This document shows positions 8,416-15,987 of a DNA stretch of 25,672 nt, piece by piece; position 1 is the stretch's first letter, and the number at the start of each line of letters is the position of its first letter. The stretch lies in the NCBI GenBank assembly GCA_002431945.1, contig DJET01000056.1:1-25672 (forward strand). The letters run 5' to 3'. Made by a program: the position numbers and the translations under genes. The stretch is from Ruminococcaceae bacterium UBA5891 (GTDB lineage Bacteria; Bacillota; Clostridia; Oscillospirales; Acutalibacteraceae). The notes beneath the pieces are model-generated. The model was not told where the DNA came from, did no database searches, and worked only from the letters and a program-made list of their open reading frames with translations.

Positions 8416-9007
8416 TTCTTTAGTATCCGTATTGCAAAACGCGCAGGCGATAAGGAAAATATTGCAGGCGTTTTTAAGGGGCGGCTGGAAAGCGGCGGCT
8501 CTTGAAACGGTCAAGCGTTATTGGCCGTATATATTGGGCGCGGCGGTAGCTTTAATTTTATTGCCTACAATAATAATGGCGTCGCTGCCGTCGGTTATGC
8601 AAAGTCAAACATCTGAACAGGTGACAGACGAGGATATTACGGATATGTATATATCCCGAATGGATGAAATACTTTGCGTTTCGGAGGTATCTGCCGCGAA
8701 TGAGATAAGGGTTGTCGGTCAGCCGCTTACATACAACGAGCTGTATGCCGTAAGCCTTGCGCTGACCGGCAACAATACAGAAAAAATAACGAGGGAGTTT
8801 CTGCTTGGGTGCGTAAACGATTCGCTTACCTACACCGTAGAGCGGGAGGGAAATAATACAGGAATAACAGCCGCCGTTATACGGTATCTGAATTTAGAGG
8901 AGTTGGCACAGCTTAAAGGAATTTCGGACGCGGATATTGAGTGGATAGGGCTTGTGATTAAGGATTTGGAAAACAATAAAAAATCCTCACCAAAAGGTGA
9001 GGAATAG
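8399..9007 (+). CDS. Short bitopic T4SS protein resembling the N-terminal half of a VirB1/CD1108-type wall hydrolase, 202 aa
   Basis: There is a basic N-terminal region, a transmembrane segment at about residues 44-66 (WPYILGAAVALILLPTIIMA), then an extracytoplasmic domain with a 'LTYNELYAVSLALTG' region and a C-terminal helical 'NLEELAQLKGISDADIEW' segment. In CD1108-type mobile-element proteins, as I remember them, such a stalk precedes a CHAP, NlpC/P60 or lysozyme domain. Here the frame stops right after the stalk, with no catalytic domain. The last seven codons and the stop lie within or next to a hairpin that serves as the terminator of the opposite-strand HEPN/MNT operon. This suggests that the gene was cut short when that cassette arrived, although a natural short form is possible. 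It overlaps the VirB6-like gene by 17 bases. Confidence 0.6.
   Translation: MSRTSNSLVSVLQNAQAIRKILQAFLRGGWKAAALETVKRYWPYILGAAVALILLPTIIMASLPSVMQSQTSEQVTDEDITDMYISRMDEILCVSEVSAANEIRVVGQPLTYNELYAVSLALTGNNTEKITREFLLGCVNDSLTYTVEREGNNTGITAAVIRYLNLEELAQLKGISDADIEWIGLVIKDLENNKKSSPKGEE
8978..9003 (-). terminator. Intrinsic terminator of the HEPN/MNT operon
   Basis: The arms TCCTCACC (8984-8991) and GGTGAGGA (8996-9003) form a perfect 8-bp stem with a four-base loop. Read on the minus strand, the stem is followed by six Us (plus-strand A-run at 8978-8983). There is no U-tract on the plus side, so it should stop only minus-strand transcripts. It lies 7 bases past the stop of the HEPN gene and inside the 3' end of the plus-strand 202-aa gene. 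Confidence 0.8.
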
Positions 9008-9009
9008 TG

Positions 9010-9402
9010 TCAAATATCTATATCTTCGTCATTATCGTTTTCAGGGGCAGCCTTTGAAATTTCAGCTTCGCAAAATGCTTTTAATTGCGGAATATTCTCG
9101 GTGGCGGTACTCCAAATAACAGATAAATTCATCTGACCGTAATTGTGCGCGAAAAGATTTCGCATAGCCTTTATAGCGGGCCAGGGCATATGGCTCTTTG
9201 TGCTTTGCCTGTATTCTTCGGAAAGATGACCGGTAAGCTCGCCTATCTGAAGAATATTCATACTGACCGAATCTCTGAAAGCAAGGTCGGTTTTAAAAAC
9301 CTCTATGTCGTTTCCGAAACGGGAAATAAGTTCGGCTATATTGCTGCAGTATTTAAGAATATGACGAAGAACGTCTATATCCGCATTAGGACAGTTTCTC
9401 AT
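9010..9402 (-). CDS. hepT: HEPN-domain toxin of HepT/DUF86 type, 130 aa
   Basis: The all-helical protein of about 130 residues carries RNLFAHNY (R81, H86, Y88), an exact match to the Rx4HxY active-site motif of HepT/DUF86 toxins. These HEPN RNases are blocked by their MNT partner, which in the well-studied Shewanella pair AMPylates the toxin Tyr. The upstream neighbour on the same strand is an MNT protein, and the two reading frames overlap by 17 bases, the normal two-gene order. The acidic tail (ENDNDEDIDI) is short and probably disordered. The pair has its own promoter and terminator and runs against the transfer operon, so it looks like an inserted maintenance or defence cassette. Start chosen as the ATG at 9402. 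Family confidence is high. Cellular targets cannot be read from sequence. Confidence 0.9.
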   Translation of the reverse strand: MRNCPNADIDVLRHILKYCSNIAELISRFGNDIEVFKTDLAFRDSVSMNILQIGELTGHLSEEYRQSTKSHMPWPAIKAMRNLFAHNYGQMNLSVIWSTATENIPQLKAFCEAEISKAAPENDNDEDIDI

Positions 9403-9718
9403 AAATCAGCTTTTCATCCTTTCGCATATTCCGTATTAAATTCCGCGTCATAATATCGCTTTTATTCTGGCGCAGTGTGTCGGTGGTAACAAGGTCGAGG
9501 GATTTTTTCAGCGCTTCTTCAAGATCGGCATAAAATCCGCCGAGAGCAAACAGGTTACCGAGCCGTCCGCCGTCTACGCGCAGATCTATGTCGCTTTTTT
9601 CATCTGCGTCGCCGCGGGCATACGATCCGAATAAATAAAGCCTTGAAACATCATATTTTGCCGCTATGGGGGCAACAATATCCGCTATTTGCTCTACCGT
9701 ATAAACCGGGTTGCTCAT
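9386..9718 (-). CDS. mntA: MNT nucleotidyltransferase antitoxin (MntA-like), 110 aa
   Basis: The minimal nucleotidyltransferase fold carries the motif G31-S32-x10-D43-x-D45 (GSYARGDADEKSDID), the GSx10DxD signature of MNT antitoxins. In the studied HepT/MntA systems it transfers AMP from ATP to the toxin active-site Tyr. I take the ATG at 9718 as the start, because AAAGGTGG lies eight bases before it, rather than the in-frame GTG at 9730, which overlaps that ribosome site. A sigma-A-like promoter lies just upstream on this strand, giving a leader of fewer than 20 bases. The gene starts back to back with the prgI gene of the transfer operon. Confidence 0.9.
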   Translation of the reverse strand: MSNPVYTVEQIADIVAPIAAKYDVSRLYLFGSYARGDADEKSDIDLRVDGGRLGNLFALGGFYADLEEALKKSLDLVTTDTLRQNKSDIMTRNLIRNMRKDEKLIYEKLS

Positions 9719-9741
9719 AATACATACCACCTTTCATTTTC

Positions 9742-9770
9742 AGTATATCACAAACCAAAAAATTCTTCAA
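9742..9770 (-). promoter_or_regulatory. Sigma-A-type promoter of the HEPN/MNT operon
   Basis: On the minus strand TTGAAG (9765-9770) and TATACT (9742-9747) are separated by 17 bases. The predicted start near 9735 leaves a leader of about 17 bases containing the AAGGTGG site. The -35 box touches the AGGAGG ribosome site of prgI on the other strand, so regulatory proteins or RNA polymerase bound here could interfere with prgI expression. Confidence 0.65.
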
Positions 9771-9782
9771 GGAGGAAATTTG

Positions 9783-10094
9783 ATGGAAGAAATAACCGTA
9801 GTAATACCCGTGAATTTCACCGACGCCGGGCGGCTGTTCGGGCTTTTTGAAATACGCAACGCTTTAGAGGCAGTATTTATCTGTGTGCCTTTGGCAGCGT
9901 TTTTAATGCGCATATTGCCGTTCGGTATTTTAGTGTGTATAGGAATTGTAAGCGCTGTCACCGTCATTATAGGCGGGTTTGCGCTAATAGGTATCGGGGA
10001 TATGAGCCTTTTGGAATTTTTAAAGCAATATATCCGCTTTAAACGGCAGGCGAAAATTTTAACATACAAGGGTGGTGTAAAAAATGAACCTTAA
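9783..10094 (+). CDS. prgI: PrgI family type IV secretion protein, 103 aa
   Basis: The small protein opens with MEEITVVIPVNF, then has two transmembrane segments (about residues 28-44 and 47-68, split by a short RILPFG loop) and a basic cytoplasmic end, the usual PrgI architecture in Gram-positive conjugation. The family sits in the channel beside VirB4 and is thought to be the VirB3 counterpart. The start at 9783 is fixed by the strong AAGGAGG seven bases upstream. An earlier in-frame start would add residues that run through the promoter of the opposite-strand operon. The stop overlaps the VirB4 start by 11 bases, so translation is probably coupled. Because a minus-strand cassette precedes it, the gene either relies on read-through from 8399-9007 or has its own promoter. 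I do not see a convincing one. Confidence 0.85.
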   Translation: MEEITVVIPVNFTDAGRLFGLFEIRNALEAVFICVPLAAFLMRILPFGILVCIGIVSAVTVIIGGFALIGIGDMSLLEFLKQYIRFKRQAKILTYKGGVKNEP

Positions 10095-12474
10095 AAATAT
10101 TCTGTTCGGGAACGAAGATAAAAATGCAGAGGACGGCACGGAAAGGTTAGTGCTCGTAAAAGAAATATACGGCGGAGTGATTGCGCTTAAAAACGGTAAA
10201 TTCGTGACCGTATTAGAGGTGCTGCCGCTGAATTTCTATCTTAAATCCGAGCTTGAGCAGAAGAACATCATATCCGGCTTTGCGGCGTTTCTTAAAATCG
10301 CACCGGATGAATTACAGATTATTGTAGAAACAAGACCTGCGGATATATCCGCGTTTTGCGAAAGGCTGGAAAGCTATTACAATGCTGAGAAAAACGCAAA
10401 TTGCCGCCGTATGATATTTGAGGACGCGCAGATGGTAAACTTTATTGCCGAAACCGAAGGATTATCCCGCCGCTTTTATATCGTCCTGCCCTACACGGGT
10501 CAATCCTCTGAAATTTCAGAGGTTGCCGCCGAGATAAGCGAAACCGCATTAACGGCAAGACAGTATCTTGAAGCCTGCGGGCTTGAAACCGTAAGGCATA
10601 GCGATGAAGACGAATTTTTAATAAGCCTTTTAAGAAATTATTTCCGTCCGTTTTCTGCGGCAGCGGAAGTTACGGACACGGCTTTGTCTGAATCCTTAAC
10701 ACCCGACAGCGCCGACTGTACCGGTAGCGGATATATCTGCATTGAGGGTGAATACCGCTCGTACCTGTATATTTCGGGCGGGGGCTATCCCACAACTGCG
10801 GGGCTTGCCTGGGGCGCGCCGTTTGTTGAGGCGGGCGATGGTATAAATATCTCATTTGTTCTGAAAAAGGAAAGCAGAGATAAAATATTGCCCAAGATAG
10901 GCAACACGGCAATGTTCAACCGCTCGCGCCTTAAAGATGTTGGAGATACAAGGCAGGACTTTGAACAGCTTGACGACGCGGTGGAATCCGGGCTGTATAT
11001 GAAGTCGCAAATAAACCGTGAGGGCGAGGATTTTTACTATTTAAGCACAGTAATAACGGTTACCGCCGATTCACCCGAAAGCCTTAAAAAGCGCGAAAAG
11101 GATATTTTAAACCTTTGCGGGGCTAACGGTTTCTCGGTAAGAAAAGCATATTATATGCAGGATAAAGCCTTTTTGTCCTCTTTGCCGTTATTACAGACCG
11201 ACACGGATATTTTTAATAAATCCAAGCGGAATATTTTAACCTCGTCCGCGGCGGCGCTGTTTCCGTTTTCTTCATTTGAAATGTGCGATGAAAAGGGAAT
11301 ATTTTACGGGCTTAATCTGCATAACAGCTCGCCTGTAATAATAGACCATTACGATACATCCCGTTACAGCAACGGAAATATGGCGGTGTTCGGAATGTCC
11401 GGCGCGGGCAAGACTTTCTTTTTACTCCTGCTTGCAATGAGACTGCGTATGCAGGGCGTAAGGGTATATATTATAGCCCCCGAAAAGGGCTTTGAATACC
11501 GCAACGCCTGCGAAGCGATAGGTGGCAAATTTGTATCAATAGGCGCGGGTTCTTCCGACTGCATTAACCTTATGGAGATACGAAGAACAACATTAGATAT
11601 TGATTCGGAAATGCAGGGTAATAGGGATAACAGCTCTGTGTTACTCGATAAAGTCCAAAGCATACATATCTTTTTCGATTTATTATATCCCGCCATTACG
11701 CCCGATGAAAAATATCTTTTGGACCGCGCAATACTTAACTGCTATAAATCGTTCGATATAACGCGGGATAACTGCAGCTTAACGGATAAAAACGGAAAAC
11801 TAAAAAAAATGCCCTGCTTTGCCGACCTTATTCCGTTTATGGAAAAGTTTACGGAATTAAAGGCGGTTATTATGGCTCTAAAAAGATTGGTTGAGGGTTC
11901 GGCGTTGGGGCTTGGCGGGCAGACGAATATAGATTTAAAAGCGCCGTTTATAGTGCTGGATACATCGCGGTTAAGTAAGGAGTTTACCGCGCTCGGTACA
12001 TTTATAGCGACCGAGTTTGTGCGGGACAGAATATCTGTATCGCGGGTAAATAAAAAGGCGGTAATACTTGATGAGGCTTGGAAAATAGCCGGAGAAAACG
12101 GCAACGAGCAGGCGGCGGATTTTGTTATAAACCTTATAAAGACCGTCAGAGGCTACGGGGCGATACTTGTTTCGGCAACCCAGAATGTTGTGGATTATTT
12201 TGCGCTGAACGACGGCAAATTCGGCGACGCGCTGCTCGGTAACAGCAGATTAAAGCTATTGCTGCAATTAGAAGAAACTGAGGCGGTTAAATTGCAGGAA
12301 AAGCTGATGCTTACCGAAAGCGAAACGGCGGAGGTTATCCGCGCGTGCAGAGGCGAGGGGCTTTTATGCGCGGGGCGCAACCGTATAGCGGTGGAGATAC
12401 GCTCATCGGACACCGAGTTCGACCTTATAACCACCGACCGCGAAAGCCTTGCGAAAAGAGTAAAAACGGAATAA
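10084..12474 (+). CDS. virB4: VirB4-family conjugation ATPase, 796 aa
   Basis: The AAA+-like motor of the type IV secretion channel. Walker A is GMSGAGKT at residues 437-444 and Walker B is VILDEAW at 660-666 (D663, E664). Between them the conserved 'IIAPEKGFEY' segment follows the P-loop, and the SATQNVVDY segment after Walker B matches VirB4/TraC-type proteins. Residues 1-400 form the N-terminal membrane- and channel-interacting region, including the ISFVLKKES segment common to Gram-positive homologues. Length is normal for the family. The gene overlaps prgI and is followed by the DUF3789-like peptide and then a terminator, so it closes the channel operon. Clear call. Confidence 0.93.
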   Translation: MNLKNILFGNEDKNAEDGTERLVLVKEIYGGVIALKNGKFVTVLEVLPLNFYLKSELEQKNIISGFAAFLKIAPDELQIIVETRPADISAFCERLESYYNAEKNANCRRMIFEDAQMVNFIAETEGLSRRFYIVLPYTGQSSEISEVAAEISETALTARQYLEACGLETVRHSDEDEFLISLLRNYFRPFSAAAEVTDTALSESLTPDSADCTGSGYICIEGEYRSYLYISGGGYPTTAGLAWGAPFVEAGDGINISFVLKKESRDKILPKIGNTAMFNRSRLKDVGDTRQDFEQLDDAVESGLYMKSQINREGEDFYYLSTVITVTADSPESLKKREKDILNLCGANGFSVRKAYYMQDKAFLSSLPLLQTDTDIFNKSKRNILTSSAAALFPFSSFEMCDEKGIFYGLNLHNSSPVIIDHYDTSRYSNGNMAVFGMSGAGKTFFLLLLAMRLRMQGVRVYIIAPEKGFEYRNACEAIGGKFVSIGAGSSDCINLMEIRRTTLDIDSEMQGNRDNSSVLLDKVQSIHIFFDLLYPAITPDEKYLLDRAILNCYKSFDITRDNCSLTDKNGKLKKMPCFADLIPFMEKFTELKAVIMALKRLVEGSALGLGGQTNIDLKAPFIVLDTSRLSKEFTALGTFIATEFVRDRISVSRVNKKAVILDEAWKIAGENGNEQAADFVINLIKTVRGYGAILVSATQNVVDYFALNDGKFGDALLGNSRLKLLLQLEETEAVKLQEKLMLTESETAEVIRACRGEGLLCAGRNRIAVEIRSSDTEFDLITTDRESLAKRVKTE

Positions 12475-12507
12475 CGGAAATAATATAAGGGAATGGAGGA
12501 ATAGAAA

Positions 12508-12624
12508 ATGGGAGTTATATGTTTTGTATGCGGGGCAATGTTCGGCGGCTTGGTAGGCACTGTAACTATGTGTTTGGTGCAGGTTGGGAAAGGAAATGAA
12601 AAAGACTCATCCCGCTTGGAATAA
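12508..12624 (+). CDS. DUF3789-like single-helix membrane peptide, 38 aa
   Basis: The very short gene has a good ribosome site (GGAGGA, about eight bases before the ATG at 12508). The peptide is one hydrophobic helix (residues 2-26, Gly-rich with FGGLVGTVTMCL) followed by a short charged tail. That is the pattern I know as DUF3789, tiny proteins next to VirB4 or nearby transfer genes of Firmicutes ICEs. The function is unknown. A single membrane helix next to VirB4 suggests a channel accessory. The last codons run into the terminator hairpin that closes the operon. Confidence 0.7.
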   Translation: MGVICFVCGAMFGGLVGTVTMCLVQVGKGNEKDSSRLE

Positions 12625-12633
12625 GTCTTTTTT
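12599..12633. terminator. Bidirectional intrinsic terminator between convergent genes
   Basis: AAAAAGACT (12599-12607) pairs with AGTCTTTTT (12624-12632) in a 9-bp stem, and TCC/GGA can extend pairing inside the 16-base loop. The U-rich arms provide a U-tract in both directions. It separates the plus-strand VirB4/DUF3789 operon from the minus-strand ATPase gene that ends at 12637. Confidence 0.8.
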
Positions 12634-12636
12634 GAA

Positions 12637-14052
12637 TTATACTACCGAGGTTTCGTTAATGAGGAAAAGATTGGGATTTGAATTGCTTATATCCGTCATA
12701 CGGCTTGTAAATCCGCTTTTTGAAAATACGCCGTAAATTACCGTATAGCCTTTAAAAGCAGATTTGATTTCAGCTGAATTATCAACCTTTTTGACAAGCT
12801 CAAAGTACACATCTGCGTCAACCGGTTGATTGTGATATTTACACTCACCGGCAAATAAACGCTTGTTTACCGTGTCAACAGCCATAACATCAATCTGCGT
12901 GTTGCCGCTTTTATCATTCAGCCAGTATGAGCCGATTTTAGAGGGCGTAAAATCGATTGCTTTGTCAGAACAAAGCCTTGCGAAGATCTCTTTGCAAATA
13001 TCCTCATAAGCAAAGGCGACAAACTTTTCCTTGAAATCCTTGTCAAGCTCATCTAAAGAAATCTGCGTATTGTCAAGCTCAAGCTCGCCCTTATACGGGT
13101 AAACATAACGAAACCAAAAACGGAGAAAATTATCCGAAATAAAGTAAAGCCCCTTGCGTGTCTTTTCCGCGTTCTTTTCGGTTACGGGTACCTGTTTTTC
13201 TATAAAACCGAGTTCGGAAAGCGTTTTTAAATACGGCGTCAGCGCTGAGGTTTCAAGACCCAAAATTCCGGCTATCGTTCCCAATTTATGATTTCCGTCG
13301 GCTATTACTTTGATTATTGAAAAATAGTTTGTCGGAACCTGTACCTCGTCGGTAAGCAGAAAATTAGGCTCTTCATAAAGAAAACCGTTTTTTGAAAGCA
13401 CATTTTCCTTTATTTGTTCATATAACGGCTGCCCGTCTGAAAAAAATTCCATATATTTCGGAACTCCGCCGGTTATGGAGTATTGCTCCGCGGCTTCTTC
13501 AAATGAAAGCTTTTGATTTTCATAAACGGTTGTGAACGGCAGCGGCGCTATACGCATTTGTGCGGTTCTGCGCCCGTAAAGAGGACTTTCATAGGATAAC
13601 GCGTGCTTTTTCATCATACTTATAAGCGATCCGCAAAGTATGAGCATAACATTGCTGTCTTTGAGAATTTCGTCCCAGGCGTTTTGAAGTATTGACGGGA
13701 AAGAGTCGTTTACCTTTACAAGATACGGAAATTCATCTATAACCAAAACCTTTTTCTCGTTCGGCTTGTAATCGGCAACGGCTTGAAACAGATCCAGCCA
13801 ATCCGAAAAAGTAGCTTTTTGCAGTACGGAATTGCCCGTTGTTCTGGCAATTACTCCGGCAAACCGTTTCATGCTCTGAGACTCAACCTCTTTTGTGGCA
13901 AGGAAATAAAATGCGGTCTTACTCTTTATAAACTGCTTTATAAGCGTCGTTTTCCCTATACGCCTGCGGCCGTATATTACAACAAAGCCGCCGTCTCTGG
14001 CATATTCCTTTTCAAGGTCAAGGATTTCTTTTTCTCTTCCGAGAAATTTCAT
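12637..14052 (-). CDS. AAA ATPase of the archaeal-type/DUF234 family with nuclease-like C-terminus, 471 aa
   Basis: Begins MKFLGREKE, the usual opening of this ATPase family. Walker A is G28-RRRI-G33-K34-T35 and Walker B is VLVIDEF (D106, E107). A winged-helix region follows near residues 245-290, as in DUF234 proteins. The C-terminus has D388 in a beta strand and ECK (E403, C404, K405) in the next strand, a pattern like the PD-(D/E)xK nuclease fold. Related proteins are common as solitary, often horizontally moved genes of uncertain role, and some are linked to defence or toxin-like activity. It stands alone on the minus strand with its own promoter and terminator between transfer operons, as a cargo gene would. 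Family call is strong, but the biological role is not known from sequence. Confidence 0.88.
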   Translation of the reverse strand: MKFLGREKEILDLEKEYARDGGFVVIYGRRRIGKTTLIKQFIKSKTAFYFLATKEVESQSMKRFAGVIARTTGNSVLQKATFSDWLDLFQAVADYKPNEKKVLVIDEFPYLVKVNDSFPSILQNAWDEILKDSNVMLILCGSLISMMKKHALSYESPLYGRRTAQMRIAPLPFTTVYENQKLSFEEAAEQYSITGGVPKYMEFFSDGQPLYEQIKENVLSKNGFLYEEPNFLLTDEVQVPTNYFSIIKVIADGNHKLGTIAGILGLETSALTPYLKTLSELGFIEKQVPVTEKNAEKTRKGLYFISDNFLRFWFRYVYPYKGELELDNTQISLDELDKDFKEKFVAFAYEDICKEIFARLCSDKAIDFTPSKIGSYWLNDKSGNTQIDVMAVDTVNKRLFAGECKYHNQPVDADVYFELVKKVDNSAEIKSAFKGYTVIYGVFSKSGFTSRMTDISNSNPNLFLINETSVV

Positions 14053-14068
14053 TTTATATCACCGTCCA

Positions 14069-14131
14069 TATAATATAATCTGAATTATGATAATCTTAAT
14101 TATATTATAACTGATTATTTTAAAAAGTCAA
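14069..14131 (-). promoter_or_regulatory. Strong promoter with overlapping inverted-repeat operator for the DUF234 ATPase gene
   Basis: Minus-strand TTGACT (14126-14131), 16-base spacer, TATAAT (14104-14109). A perfect 11-bp inverted repeat, TATAATATAAT at 14069-14079 and its complement at 14099-14109, encloses 19 bases. Its outer arm covers the -10 box and the other arm lies about 20 bases into the transcript. This geometry would suit a dimeric repressor or a stem in the leader RNA. Because the arms are pure A/T the repeat could partly reflect base composition, but 11 of 11 matching bases next to a near-consensus promoter makes a control site likely. Confidence 0.65.
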
Positions 14132-14153
14132 TAATTATGAAAGGATTTTTAAA

Positions 14154-14798
14154 ATGTCCACAAATTTTCAATTACTTAAAGAAATGAAAAAGCGGGTTTT
14201 GGCAAGCGGGGCTTGCGTAGATTCGCTTATAGGCGTGCCGCCGGAGAGCGAACGCTTTAATAATCTGCTGGAAGTGGCATTACAACAACAGGAAATGGCG
14301 TGTATTGAAATGCGGCGGCTTTACTGGCAGTTAAAAAGCAAGGAAGAAACAAACACGGAAATTAGGCTCGGCAAAGCAAAGGAAATATACGGAGAAATAT
14401 CCGTAACGCCTGAAGGGTGGGTACATATAAAGCTGAACGCACTGCTGCCCCATTGCAGAGTGACAGGCGGCACGCAGTATGTGACCGACAGTATTTTACG
14501 GCTTTTAAATTCTGCGGAATTTGACGGAATAAAGCTGCCGTTTTTCAGCAAAGCATATCTCGGAATAGTGGAGTTCTGCCCGCGGGATTGCAGCGATGTT
14601 TTCGACCACGACAATAAGGGCTTTAAGGCGGTACAGAATGTTTTAAAGGGAAGGCTCTTCCCGGACGACGATCGCTTTGAAATGTCCCTCGGATTGTTTA
14701 CGGAGCAGCGGAACGAGAGCGCCTGTCATATTTTTGTACTGCCTGATGATGAAGCCGGAATCTTTACGGATATGCGGCTTTCGCACGAATTGGTATAG
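14154..14798 (+). CDS. DUF6100-like mobile-element protein of unknown function, 214 aa
   Basis: An N-terminal helical region (residues 1-65) precedes a mixed alpha/beta domain. That domain opens with a 'GEISVTPEGWVHIKLNALLP' strand pair, which I associate with DUF6100 proteins of Clostridia ICEs. No catalytic motif is visible. A DHDN tetrapeptide lies in the middle (about residue 145). The ribosome site GAAAGGA precedes the ATG at 14154. It is the first plus-strand gene after the reversed ATPase, so it should have its own promoter in 14053-14153. A/T-rich TATAAT-like boxes are there, but I see no clear -35. The family call is from memory of the pattern and is only moderate. Confidence 0.5.
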   Translation: MSTNFQLLKEMKKRVLASGACVDSLIGVPPESERFNNLLEVALQQQEMACIEMRRLYWQLKSKEETNTEIRLGKAKEIYGEISVTPEGWVHIKLNALLPHCRVTGGTQYVTDSILRLLNSAEFDGIKLPFFSKAYLGIVEFCPRDCSDVFDHDNKGFKAVQNVLKGRLFPDDDRFEMSLGLFTEQRNESACHIFVLPDDEAGIFTDMRLSHELV

Positions 14799-14949
14799 TG
14801 CGCAACCTCAAAAAAACCGGCAAATTTCGGGCTTTCGTTTTTTCAAAAAAGCGCACAATACAAAACAGTGCATAAACAGGGCATTTTCGGGATAAAATCA
14901 GACCGTTTTAAAAAACAAATGTTACACGGGTATGGGAGGTAGTGCGCTT

Positions 14950-15987
14950 GTGTTATACACCAATGCAGAAATTGAGCTTTTGAAATTATGTGCTTGGTGT
15001 AGAGATTTACCTGCCGGAAGCACATTTTTAAACAAAGAAAATTTAAGGGCTTTGGTAGCTGCGGGACAGTTGAGAATAAGCCGTAACGGTCAGAGCGTCC
15101 GTATAACGGAATCGGGTAGACATACGCTTGATACTCTCGGCTTGCATTTTGATTACGATAGTAAAAGCCGCGGAATGGGAAACTATCTTATTCGCAGATT
15201 GAACACCGCAAACCTGATGTTATTCTTCTTCGGCGGAAAGACAGATGTGTTTTGCAACTCCGTTCCCGACCGAAACAGCCCGCTTTCCTTTTTACCGTCC
15301 TTTGCTTTAAGGCGTGAGAAAAACAAAAACCCTTTAGGCACGGCACGCTTTAACGGAATGTTATATACCAAAAACACCGCCCGCGCCGTGTACTACATAA
15401 CCGAGGAAAACGACGGCTTGTACCCCGAAGCCGAGCGTAATACCTTTACAATGAATATCTTAACCGGCGGCAGAAAAAGCGCCGCGGCATTTACGGGAGA
15501 TAAATGCCTTGAAAAAATAATCGAATATTCCGCGCGCAAGACCACAAATTCAAGAGCGCTGCCGGTATTAAGCGCCGTCCGTCGGCTCGATTGCCCGGTT
15601 ACATTCTTTCCTTTGTCACAGGCGGGTGCCAGACAAATGCGTATAATATCCGTCCGCGACCACCGTAGAATTATAGCCGAAAGCATTTTAAAGGCGAAAT
15701 ACAAACCGCCCGAAAAGAATTATTACGACGCGGCTGAAAAAATCTTGATAGGCATAGATATGGATATACCGCGGATGGAAACGGCGGCGGAGTACGGGGT
15801 GCATATATTTCTGCTTGACTGGCAGGTAAACGCAGTAAAGGAAATATTAAGAGGCAAAAGAGCTGTTTTACACCCATTAACCACCGAAACCGCCGAGGAA
15901 ATGCTGCGGCTGCCGTCCGAGCTGTATGTTAAGGAAACCAAGCCGTATATAACCGAGAAAGGAGAGTTTTTAAGTGCGCCTATCTAA
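14950..15987 (+). CDS. Unknown mobile-element protein with winged-helix-like N-terminus, 345 aa
   Basis: I choose the GTG at 14950, nine bases after GGGAGGT. The ATG at 14932 would put the ribosome site inside the gene. Residues 1-60 look like a winged helix (helix, helix, then SRNGQSVRITESGRHTL as the wing and a trailing helix). The rest is mixed alpha/beta, with a late 'VHIFLLDWQVNAVKEIL' segment. The position directly before VirD4, with a 14-base overlap, is where Replic_Relax-type or relaxase-auxiliary proteins often sit in Gram-positive elements. No relaxase motif (HUH or catalytic Tyr set) is visible, so I leave the function open. The 151-base gap before it holds an imperfect GTGCGC/GCGCAC inverted repeat (14798-14803 and 14851-14856) but no clear promoter. 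Confidence 0.6.
   Translation: MLYTNAEIELLKLCAWCRDLPAGSTFLNKENLRALVAAGQLRISRNGQSVRITESGRHTLDTLGLHFDYDSKSRGMGNYLIRRLNTANLMLFFFGGKTDVFCNSVPDRNSPLSFLPSFALRREKNKNPLGTARFNGMLYTKNTARAVYYITEENDGLYPEAERNTFTMNILTGGRKSAAAFTGDKCLEKIIEYSARKTTNSRALPVLSAVRRLDCPVTFFPLSQAGARQMRIISVRDHRRIIAESILKAKYKPPEKNYYDAAEKILIGIDMDIPRMETAAEYGVHIFLLDWQVNAVKEILRGKRAVLHPLTTETAEEMLRLPSELYVKETKPYITEKGEFLSAPI

Noticed and set aside
8984..9003. Hairpin considered as a plus-strand terminator of the VirB6 operon
   Set aside because: There is no T-tract on the plus side after the stem. The T-tract exists only in the minus direction.
9711..9782. Earlier in-frame start for prgI giving 24 more residues
   Set aside because: The extension runs through the HEPN/MNT promoter and lacks a ribosome site, whereas AAGGAGG fits only the ATG at 9783.
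14798..14949. Inverted repeats and A/T-rich hairpin in the gap before the VirD4-linked gene
   Set aside because: GTGCGC/GCGCAC arms are 47 bases apart and inner pairing is poor. I see neither a clean terminator nor a clear promoter.
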